Assembly (NCBI GenBank): GCA_013350335.1
Contig: CM023534.1
Span: 25,315,302 to 25,379,301, forward strand
Reading direction: 5' to 3'
DNA: 64,000 bases
Source of the DNA: Chimonanthus salicifolius
Taxonomy: Eukaryota > Streptophyta > Magnoliopsida > Laurales > Calycanthaceae
Part shown: positions 38,720 through 50,700 of the stretch, piece by piece
Layout: the number at the start of each line of letters is the position of its first letter
Numbering within the stretch: position 1 is the first letter of the stretch
Notes under the pieces: model-generated
The model's database searches: none
Told to the model about the DNA's origin: nothing
What the model saw: only the letters and a program-made list of their open reading frames with translations
Made by a program: the position numbers and the translations under genes

Positions 38720-41700
38720 ATGGTGGGGTCCTCTATAGGCCAATTAGCGAAGAGAGAGAAAAGTTAAAGATTTTCTTTTAAAAAAGTGCAACACAAATTG
38801 ATGGATGCGTGTGGATAAAAATGAGTTCACATCTTAACTTTTAAGTCCTGCCCAGTATGGTTTTGACAATTGTCATGATTCATAGCTCCAACAGGAGGGC
38901 TGGGCTTTTTGTATATCCAAATGGGCAGGCGTGGGATTTAACAAAAAAAAGTCCAATGGATTGTTGGTGGGCTTGGTCTTTGAGAATAAGATTGGACTTG
39001 GAGAAGAGGAAATCCCAGCCCATGAACATCCCTAGATCAAATCTTAGAGGACATAAAACAATATTAGGCCCACCAATAGGAACACAGTGCGCTACCATAG
39101 ATCCTGTATTACAGGGAAGGGTAAATAATCTTGGAAATCTATCTTTTAAAGCACCACCTTCCATCCAAGAGTTCTATCCAAAAGAATACCTTCTAACCAG
39201 ATGTCACTGTATACACAATGTTGCTTTCGAATAAAGAAGTTGCCATATCATGGGTTTTCAAATTCCTGAAGCAGTTCAACTGAAATAATTGCTATTCAGC
39301 ATGGTCATCCTTCCAAAAAGTAGCTCAAATCAGTTTCAAAATAAAAAAGGTGGGGAGAAAGGGAAAAGAGAAATGCCCCACTCTCTGTAGCTCTATAAAT
39401 GTTTGATGGAGCCTTTATGCTATAAGTCAAATGCAAGCTCCTCTTTTCCCCTCAAGCAATTCACTTCTACTCCCAGTATCTTCTCCCCTCCTCTCTATTT
39501 TCTTTGATGATTTCCTTGATAATTTTTTTCTCATTTATGCCAAGTTAAAAGAATCCATCCCTGCATTCCGTTGCTATGAGCACAAAACAGTGGAAGCATC
39601 CATATTTAGGTTAGATTTTTCTATTTTTTTTTAACATACAAGTAGACTAGACCAGGCATTGGTCTGTACTAAAGTAATTTTTTCTTTTTTCTTTATTTTG
39701 GAAAGGATAACAAGGACCTTCATTAACCAAATGAACAACAAAATACAAAGGCTGAAGAGTATCCAAGATGGACCTTAAAAAAGCTAAGGAGAACCAAACA
39801 AAAACTATGCAAGGAAATAAGAACCAAAAAAAAAACAGATTAGAAGTACTCAAAATAGAGAAAATTCTAAAAACAAATCAGGCCTAGAAACTCCATTTTT
39901 TTTAGGGATTTTGTCCAGATTGTGAAGATTTACTTCAAGACTGATACTTTTACAAGAATAAGAAGTGATTCTGTTCAGATTTGATCATTATATAAGCTCC
40001 AATTTGCACACTTTGGTGCTAAATTTCTCATCACTGGTCCGAATCAAGAAGATATACTAAAGCCACTGATAAAAATTTATGAAGGCTCCGACACTGCCTC
40101 CATCAGTACTATTAACTGCTAAAATGCCAACAAGCAGTAACAAGATGAACATAAAATGTATAAAAGGACAACTTACTTGTAATGGGAGTACTATTCGCCA
40201 AATTGTCCTTAATAGGTAGTACCGCGATGACAAATAAAATATATCAAATGGGAATATGAGAACCATCAGAACCACAGCATACAAGATTACCTGCAAATTT
40301 CACAGGAAAAGTTTAGAATGGTTTGACCTCACATATCTTCAGAAAATATACCATCAAAGTGATTGCTGTCCTGACAGAACAAGTTGTATTCTTAAGTAGA
40401 ACAAAAAAAAAGAGATCATGCTGCTTTTGTATGCATAGAGAAACTATTTTAAAATTTTCCTGTATTTATTGAGGCCCATTTATTATTCTCTAATATACTC
40501 AGTATGTTCAAATTGTGACGAACAAGTAGCTTTAACCAAAAAATAATTGGACTGTGCAAAAATAATGATATTATCTCATATCTAAAGTGTGGCACAATCC
40601 ATGGATTGTGTATGCAGAACTCTCTGATATTTAGAAGATAATAACATCAGATACAACTATTTAGAATGACATGCGTGTGTGTGTGGCAAGAAAGAGAGAG
40701 AGAGAGAGAGAGAGATTTGGAATTTATGGAAATAGCTCTGAATTATATCATCAAGAGTACCTTCTCAAAAAAAAAAAAAAACATTATATTATCAAGAGTA
40801 TTATATCAAACTGGTTAGAACCTATGATTGATATTGTAATTAATGGCAATGGCTTTGAATTATATTTCAAGAGTATCTCACACTGGTTAGAATCTGTCAT
40901 TGATATATCATTAAAATCAGTAGTAACAATGTAATGTGCACTACAACAAAAGATGGCCACATGAAAAGTTGAACCTTGTATTTTTTTAATTTTTACAGCT
41001 GAAATAATAATAAATCAATATTTTGCAATGGTAAAAGAAAAATGTGAACTCTACCAGAATTCAGAGTATCAATACATTATGACAAAAAGTCTACTTTATC
41101 GTTTTTCCAATTAATAGCTTATAGGCGATTGTTTAAGATTGGACATAAGAAACACCAAAATAACAGAAATACAGGCTTCTGAGAGAGGCCAGTCATTCTC
41201 TATACACTATGAGTATCAAGCATGTATGGTAAAGGGCAATTGCACTAGTGGTATTAGGTGGTTGGCAGTGTTGACGATTGCCCATGGAGGCCCTCAAAAT
41301 GGGTTGAAATGATGTATAATTAAGAATTTTAAGATGAAAGCATCATTTTGCCGAATTTAGAGGCCAATTCTCTGTTCAGATATTTTGGTTAGAGAAGTTT
41401 TTGTGAATTTGTGAATTTGTGAGATCCATTCTTCCTATCAATCAAAAAGAATAAATAATAAATAACTAAATATAAAACAGAAAACATTTCAACAAGGATG
41501 GAAATTATAATTCAAAGAAACATCAAAAGAATTTGCAATTTGGCGTGCTCTGGGATGAAGATTTCAAATAAATTTAAATAAAAAACTGAACAAAGAAGAA
41601 GCAACGAAAGAGACACTTCTCAATTACGAAATACTATACAGTAAAACCCAAAACTCAAATCCACAAATCATCTGCTCTTCACAAAAGAATATTTTACTGA

Positions 41701-44700
41701 ACAAAGAGGTAGATACTATACTGGTTGTGATGCAGCCAATGAAACTTCCCCATGGGAGTAGAGATAGAGATAAGCAGTCATACTGGTTGGCACAACAATT
41801 GTCATCCAAGTCGCACACTGCTCAAATATGAACAGAGACAAAGTAGTTAGCTTGATAACTCATACTAGTTGGAATAAAATTTCTCTTCCAAGTTGCAAAT
41901 GCCCAAATATCAACAGAGAAACAGTAATTAGTTTCATACACAAGTACCTACATAGAATCAAGAAAAACATTTGCTGAACTGCATATAGAATCACACATAA
42001 TATGTGCTGGTGTTTCCTGTTTCAATTGCTGCATTTTATGGTGTGAATTAGATTTTTTTTATGTAAAAATATTTGAATTTTCTGTTAACTATTTAAACTG
42101 GATTGTTGGTAATTAACTTTAAATGTTCAATGGCTGGAGAGTGCCTATATCCATTGGACGTTCAAGAATTATGTCTGGATCTACTGATTCTTTTGTCAAA
42201 ACACAGATGTTATCAATCATGCGCTTAATCAAGAAAGTTGCTTTTTTTTCTTCAAACCCATGCTTGCCTCAGAGGGAAGAGGATACTTTATTTTAGCCCT
42301 TGCCAGCTTAAAATATGAGTTCCTCCGAAAAATGGAGCAAACAAATGGCAGAAACTTTGTTTCCTTATCCTTCTTTTTAAAACTAGGAAATAATGTTCCC
42401 AACAAAGGTAATTTTGAGTTAAAGGTTGTCAAAATCAAATAAACTTAAAAATGAGAAGTGTCAAATTATTCTTAGACTGAAGCAAAATATGAACTAAACC
42501 ACTGAACACCAAGAGAACCTCTTTCAACTTCTAACATTAACACTAGGTTCTTTTTTATTTTTTTGGTCAATGATGGGCAGTTTCTCAGTCAGCTTCAGAA
42601 TATGACTCACTTTAGAATGTGTCACTTGCAACTTATTCCAGTGGAATCTAAATCAACAAGTCACATAGACATTCTCTCAGTTTAGGAGTTGAGTGCTCAT
42701 TCTACTCTCTAACAAACAACTTGACTCAGGCAAGTAATCCTAGTTTCATAAGTTTCCTTGCACATTTCTGGTAAGACTTGTTTATAATCTGAAGACCCTT
42801 TTTTTGAAAGATTAATCTGAAACCATTTTTAAATTATCTATTTGTTAAAATTTCAGGTGTCTTTTTCCAGCAGCTACACGGAATTATCCAGCAGTACATG
42901 GTATACTCTCCCTCTCTCTCTTTTCTCTCTCTTTTTGACAAATGTATCAATCAAGAAAATGAAACACACCCAAATCTGCAAGAAGCAGGAAAAGAAATAC
43001 AAAAGAAAGGCTACATTAACTTGGATGCCTTAACAGAAAACATCTTAAGAGGGGGAAAATCCGTTACAGATTATACCCAAAGGAGGATTGCACCATTGGA
43101 AGGACTCTTAACAGCTCCCTCATAAATTGTTACAAGGTAGCTAAAAGAATGTATCTTCCGAGATCAAATCAATATCCATTTACACAATTGCAGTATTAAA
43201 TTCCTTATTTATTACAAAGTAAAAAGCTGTATAAGCATTTATCAGCTAGGTGATATGAAATAGAATCATATAAAACATACTAGAAAGACAGAAAACACTA
43301 TAGTTCAAGAAAGAAATGATAAACCAAGGCATGACTTTCTACTCCATACATCAGTGAATGATTTCTGTGGAAGTAGATACCTTCCATATCTCTTTGTGTG
43401 TAAGATGATTGTGATCAAGATCAAATATTTTGGCATAGTTCACAGAGGACTGTGCAAAGACCCATAAATTGACTCCCCAAAGCCAAACCATCATAGTCTG
43501 CACGAATGAATCAGAAAATTTAGATGGCTAAGGTAGTATTATAGCAACAACAACAATGACAATAATAATGTGTAAATTCAGTAACTACAAGCCATAAGTT
43601 GTATGCATGAAGTTAGCAGCTACAAGACCAAAATCTAAATTCCGTATATGACACATGAAACAAAACCAGCCGCTATCAATGTGCAGGACATAGCTTACCA
43701 CAAGAAGAAGAGGATTGTAATACAAAAAAGCCTCGTATAGAAATAAATCTCGTAAATCCACACTCATTCTCATAACTGAATCCCAACTAATCTGCAACTT
43801 CAACAATTTCTTGTCAGAATAAAAACAACATCTGGTATATTCTTTACAAGAAATTCAGTAATAAACTCACAAACCTCCTTTGCAAAGGTATGAGGAAAAC
43901 AACTAACCTTGCAGCAACCAACACCCCAGGTGAGAAACAGTATTACCTGAAAAATCAATCATAATTAGGTAGAATCAAAATGTTTGGGTATGGCAAAAAT
44001 GACAAGCATGTAGATATAATGCAACAACAAGCTAGAAATGGGTTAGTCGTTTAGGTTGTCTATGGTCTTTAGTCCCTCTTTTGGGCCTTTCTGTTGTATC
44101 ATTCTTTTGATTGATCCTCTGTTTCCCACTTGTCCACTTCTCGTGCCTCCTTAATGAACTTGGCTACCATTTCACCAAAAAAAGCCTCGGGTTATTTGCA
44201 GTACAATTTCATAGAACATAATAGTCACCAAGTAGAATGGAGATCATACAAGCAAGTACCATGCAGCCCTAGAGCTAAATATTGTTGATATTATGACCTA
44301 TGGTACAGTTGCTCCTAATTTGGTGATTGGAGGATTACCACAAGAACCAAGTATGACAAAAATTAGTACTTATGGGTTGAGACCAGCCAGATCTGTACCA
44401 TTTATTTAATGGGCTAACTTGACTCAACCTGATTCTTTTCTTCTCCATTGATCTGAACCATGATCTCTATTTTCTAATAAAATTGGACCTCACTAATAGT
44501 CATTCACTGCCATCGATTTGCTACTACCATTCTCATTATGGCTGGGTAGCTTAAGTGATGGTTGGTCATTCATCTTATGACAAAACTGCAGTATTGGATA
44601 AGTTTTATTATAATTCAATTTAGAAACTTAAAAATGTGACTATCATTTTGGCCACCAGGTATAGGTATGTACGAAAGTTGCATATGGATACTTATGATTT

Positions 44701-47700
44701 GCACGTATAATATGATTTAGTCGAACAGTTAGGTCCCTAGAAATTTGCACCTGCATAGCGAAGTATTATCATCAAAATAAACGGTCACAAACGAACTTGG
44801 TCCAACAGATAATTTCTTCGGCCCCTCTTTTGGGCCTTTCTATTGTATCTTTCTTTTGATTGATCATCGATGTTTCCCACTTGTCCACTTCTCGTGCCTT
44901 CTTAATGAACTTGGCTACCATTTCACCAAAAAAAGCCTCAGATTATTGGCATTACAATTTCATATAAGATAACAGTCACCAAGTAGAATGAGATCATACA
45001 AGCAAGTACCATGCAGCCCTAGAACTAAATATTGTTGATATTATGACCTATGGTGATGTAGGACACAGGAGCACTACTCACGAGTGGGCCCCACTGGCAT
45101 TGCTATCCTAGTTTTATTTTATTTTGGAGACATTAGAATTCAAGTAGTAGTAGAATTGGAGTCGTTAGTTGGATAAAGGGTCTACAGCCGGTTGAGTGAG
45201 AGTCGGTTTTAGAGTCCTATTCTATTTTGGAGTTATTACTTTTCTTAAAAATAGCCACAGTTGTAAACAAAGAAATATACCTCTTTCGAATGAATAGTAT
45301 CAGGAAAATTGAGTTATCTCTGTTATTATCTTCTACTTGCTATCTCTGCCATTTTTGCAGGTACCCCCCTTGTTGGCCAACTCCAGCCTCTACATCATCG
45401 GATCTTGGGTTTAGTCCCAGAAGAAGTTACCGTCTACAAGAACTTGGGCTTTATCTAATGTAGCGGAAGCGGCGAGAAAATCAAATAACTAATCAATCCC
45501 GACGATTATCGGGTCACACACGCACAACTTGTCACACGTGTGGAATGGAACTTAAATGAATGGACTTTTGGCATGTGGGACTTATGAAATTAGGGCAAGG
45601 GACACAATTGGGATAAAAGAAAGAGGAAAAGAAATAGAGAGAAGGGTGGAAGACAGACAGAGGCTTGCGGCGGAAAAGCAGCGATAAGGGAGGAGATAGA
45701 AGCAGAGGATGAAGAAGAGTTTCGCAAAAGAGGATCGAAGGAAGGGAAGATGAAGGATAAGGGTACCTGGGTTTGTAATGATGGAAGAGAAGGCTTCGAG
45801 TAGCATCGGCAGAAGCTTGTGGAAGATGTGGAAGCGTCAAAAGTGAGTTGCGATGATTTAGCACTGGGATAAAGCCCAAATCTTCGCAGAGCAGTGATGG
45901 GGCTGTGTCTGGAGTTCCCCAACAAGGAACCAAGTCTGCAACAAGGGGCAGAGATAGGATTGTCTGCAACTTGGGCAGAGGTAGGAGAAGAAAATAAACA
46001 AAATATTACTTGATAATCTCGTATTTAATTCATAATTCGAAAGAGGTATCTCTCTTACATTAATAGCATTATATAGGAAACAAACTAAAAATAAACTAGG
46101 ACTCTAAGTTTGGAAGGTCACGAAGTGGTTTCCAATACTACTACAACTACTAAACATAACTTGGACTCCTAAATAAACTAGGAAAGCCACCAACCTGGCT
46201 TCCTTAAACAAGGACTCTACTAAATACGAAAATAATAAAATACTAAAATGGGATTAAGCTCTAGGTGTCCTACATCATTATCCCAGGTGAATCTCCATCA
46301 CTGCTCCACCGAAGATCTAGGCCTTATCCGAGACTCCATTGCCGATGTTGTTTCTGCCTGCATTCCTTCTTCTTCCTTCCGCCTCCGCTGCCAGAGACCT
46401 CTTCCACGAGAACTACCTTGCCTCCAATCGACATTCGTTGCGAGTCTTCCACCCCTAAACTAGGTACCCCATCGTTTTCCAATTCCTTTTCTTTGTCCAT
46501 TACCTCATTCTTCTTTCCCCTGCAATATTCCTTTTTTCCCCTCTTCCATCTTCTTCCTACGAATCCCTCCTCCTTTCCCTCTTTTCCATTGCGTCCTCTT
46601 TCTGCTGCCCAAACAGTGCCCTCGTTGCCTTCTAACCAGTTAAGTTCCGCACGATTCCAGCAGCCTTAATTTCGTCCATCTCCTAACCCACGTGCCTAAA
46701 TACTCGGCTTAAAACCCATCCAGTACCCGTACAACCAGTACTTGATTGTTTGACCCGAGACTTTATCGGGACTGATTAGTTGCTTTAATTCCCTCACCGC
46801 TTTCGCTGCGTCAAGTGGTTCAGAGCCAGGTTCTCTGTTATACAGAGACGATCTCTGCTTATAGTTTGTGATTTGAAAAAAAAAAGTGATGGCATCCAAC
46901 AATAATCAGAATGTCACTAACTTTCAGCTCAATGAATTTAAAATTGAGTTGAAAGTTGAGATGCAAGATATGCTCGCCGAGTTCCACGCATCCATGCTTG
47001 AAACCCTTCATGGAAAAGACATCGTCAAGAAACAAATAGAAGAACATCATGATCCTAGAAGGAAGAGCAATACAACAGAAGCAATTCTAAATACCAAAAT
47101 CAGGGTGGCTCATCTTTTCAGGACAATCGACAAGCTCAATACTACTCACAGCGCAATCAGTTGGGATTCATGAACCATGCACCACCACATCGTGAGTATT
47201 ACAATTCATATAATGGATGCGATGACGATTAAATAGAACAATTTGTTCTCCCACCCAATCAACACCAACAGAATTCCAGAGATCCTTGCTGACCTCCTGA
47301 TTCAACTGATTACCAGCCTAAGGTCGACCTCCCTTCTTTCAATGGTAGCTTTTAAATTGACTGGAGGTGCTTTCTCTTGGTGGGAACAAATTCAACAGGA
47401 CCGATCTTGACAAAACATGGCTCCTATTCATTCATGGTATCGCATGAAGCAGTTACTGAAAAATCGGTATCTCCCTCATTATTCTCAAATCTTATTCAAT
47501 AAACTCCAAAATTGCTACCAAGGTAATCATTTTGCTCAAGATTATGTTGATGACTTTTATCGTCTGCTCTCTCTCAATGATCTTCATGAGACAAAAGACC
47601 AACGGATTGCCTAATTTCTCTATGGTTTGCATTGGGATACTCAGAAAGAACTTGCTTCCCACAACCATTATGCTTTACATGCAGCCATCAGTTCTGCTTT

Positions 47701-50700
47701 AAGAGTAGAAGCCTTCCTAGATAACCCCCCACCAAGAAACCAACCCACCAACCGTTCTACCTCCTACCGGCCCTCCTACACCTATAACCCTCCCCCATCT
47801 CACCCAGACCCAATCACTTCACAATATTCGCATCAATCTCATACACCACCAGCACCACCACCACCTCAGACCCGGCCTCCCCGAGCCAACAATCCCCCGC
47901 CTCCTACCACACCCAATCCGTCTTCATCTTCCTCTTCCAATCCTTATACACGTCCAAACCTCGTCAAGTGCTTTAAGTGCGGCAGGAATGGACACCAATC
48001 CCATGAATGTCGCAGCCATGTGGCACTTGTCTACCCCGATGCTCCACCTGAAGAGGATGACGATGCTCTTGAGAATATTGAAGCAGATGCGCCACCTCTC
48101 TATGGCAATGAAGATGGCGCACGTCTGATGGTTGTTGTACACTGCCTACTCCTCCTATTGAGGCACCACCACGGCGACATCATCTATTTCGCACTCCTTG
48201 CACAGTTAACGGCACCTCATATCTCTTAGCCATCAACAGCGGTAGTGAAGACAATTTGGTTTCACAATCCTTGGTTGCCAAGTTGCAGCTTCCTGTCCAA
48301 CAGCATCCTAGGCCGTACCCTGCTAGTTGGCTTGATGATGATTGTTCCAAGCAGGTTACATTACAATGTCGAGTCCCATTCTCCATTGGGAACTATGGGG
48401 ACTCTGCTTTGTGTGATGTGATCAACATGGATATGTGTCATTTGATATTGGATCGTCCGTGGCAATTCGATGTTGATTCTATTTATCAGGGCAAATCAAA
48501 CACCTACACTTTCATGAATGATGGTTTGAAGCTTGACTTTTCAAAAAAAAAAAAAAATGATGGTATGAAGTTTGTTCCTGCACCCTCTCCGCCTGTTTTC
48601 CAAGCTCATGTCGCTGCATTGTGCGATTCGTCTCTAACAGACCCGCTTGCCAAATCGAAAGTTGAAGTAGACGTGAGAGACCCCATTGAACTCGAGGATG
48701 AGTACTGTTCAAGACCGGGGGACTGATGTAGGACACACGAGCACTACTCACGATTGGGCCCCACTGGCATTGCTATCCTAGTTTTATTTTATTTTGGAGT
48801 CAATAGATATTAGAGTTCAAGTAGTAGTAGAATTGGAGTCGTTAGTTAGATAAAGGGTCTATAGTCGGTTGAGTGAGAGTCGATTTTAGATTCCTATTCT
48901 ATTTTGGAGTTATTAGTTTCACGGCGGTAAACAGAGGAATATACCTCTTTCGAATGAATAGAATCAAAAAATTGAGTTATCTCTGTTATTATCTTCTACT
49001 TGCTATCTCTGCCATTTTTGCAGGTACCCCCTTGCCGGCCAGTTCTAGCCTCTACATTATCGGATCTTGGGCTTAATCCCAGGAGAAATTACTGTCTACA
49101 AGAACTTGGGCTTTATCCCAGGTGAGACTCCATCGTTGTTCCACTGAAGAACTGGCCCTTGTTCGAGACTCTAGTGTCACCTTAATTAGCCTATCTAGGT
49201 TTTTTTATTATTATACGTTTGATAAACTAGCTATTATTCTAGTTTTTTCTCCGAACATAAAGATACATTTATATTTCATACACATTATTAGCTAGAAGTC
49301 CTAAATTGGAAGTTCGTATTGCATTGAAATATTAAAGTAATGTATAAAATACTTGTATATACATTTAGTAGATTATATTTATATAATATGTGTGTGAAGT
49401 GTTAGCCTTATTGCCCGTATATTTTGGTGTGTTGGATGAAAAACGCACATCATTATCAACATCAACAAAGTCACTTATCCCATCCATGTGTGAGGTTGGT
49501 ACAAATGTTGATTACTCATATATGTATTCTCAAACAATCTAAAAAAGGGTATGCCTATATCCTTTTCCGAAAAGAGAGAGGGGCTTGCCTAAGCTCATGC
49601 ATTAGCATGCCTTTGAGGCTTAGATTCCAAGACCATTTGAACCCTTTACTATTATAATGGTTTGCTTTTTATCACTTATATAAAGAAAAAAACCCTGTTT
49701 AATAAATGGTTGAAATATAGGTCCTGTCGACACATTAAATATTGGTTCATTTGGGTCAATCCCTTGAATAAATGGGTTAGGTTGGGGTCAACATGTTTAA
49801 GATGTCCGGGTCAAGTAAATCTATTCAATAAATAGATTCGCTTAGCTATGAGTGGGTGTGAAAACCACTTAATGGTTCGAGTTGGATCAACTATGAGTTA
49901 TGAAGGATCTAGTCAATCTGTTTAAAAGGATTTTTTTCTTTAGGTCAACACATTTAATAAATAAGGCAGTTCTGGTACTAGTAGGATTGGTTTGTTTAAG
50001 AATGATTTGGTTGGGTTAACCTATCCAATAAATTAATCAGGTTGAGTCAACCCATTCAATAAATGGTACAGATCTGGTTGGTCTCAACCCATAAGTGCTA
50101 GGTTTTTGTCATACTTGATTCATGTGGTAATCCTCCAATCACCAAACTAGGAGCAACTATGCCATAGGTCATAATATCAACAATATTTAGCTCTAGGGCT
50201 GCATGGTACTTGCTTGTATGATCTCATTCTATTTGGTAATTGTTATATTCTACGAAATTGTGATGCAAATAACCCGTGGTTTTTTTGGGGTGAAATGGTA
50301 GCCAAGTTCATTAAAAAGGCACGAGGAGTGGACAAGTGGGAAACATAGATGATCAATCAAAAGAAAGATACAACAGAAAGGCCCAAAAAAGGGGCCAAAG
50401 AAATTATCTGTTAGACCCAGTTCGTTTGTGACTGTTTACTTTAATGATAATTCTTCGCTATGCAGGTGCAAATTTCTGGAACCTAACTGTTCGACTAAAT
50501 CATATTATACACGCAAATCATAAGCTACTTTCTTACATACACCTTATAGCCAAAATGATAGACACATTTTTTTTAAGTTCCTAAATTGAATTATAACCAA
50601 ACTTATCCAATACTGCAGTTTTGTCATAAGATGAATGACAAACCATCTCTTAAGCTACCCAGCCATAATGAGAATGGTAGTAGCAAATCGATGGCAATGA

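Larger units (their letters stand above)
45054..49173 (+). mobile_element. Non-autonomous gypsy element with gag and protease only (TR-GAG-like)
   Basis: The 5' LTR starts TGATGTAGGACACAGG (45054); the 3' LTR starts TGATGTAGGACACACG (48724). The two agree through GCTTTATC and CCGAGACTC, after which they diverge (46338 versus 49173). A primer site like that of initiator-Met tRNA (TGGTTCAGAGCC, 46816-46827) lies further on, so the 5' LTR probably extends to about 46810 and the 3' LTR is truncated. No matching target duplication is found. Between the LTRs are gag with a zinc knuckle and a protease-like region, then the 3' LTR: RT, RNase H and integrase are absent. Confidence 0.82.

Noticed and set aside
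38857..39234. 125-codon plus-strand frame as a gene
   Set aside because: No domain or splice context, an overlapping frame on the other strand, and location inside an EXS intron. No support beyond openness.
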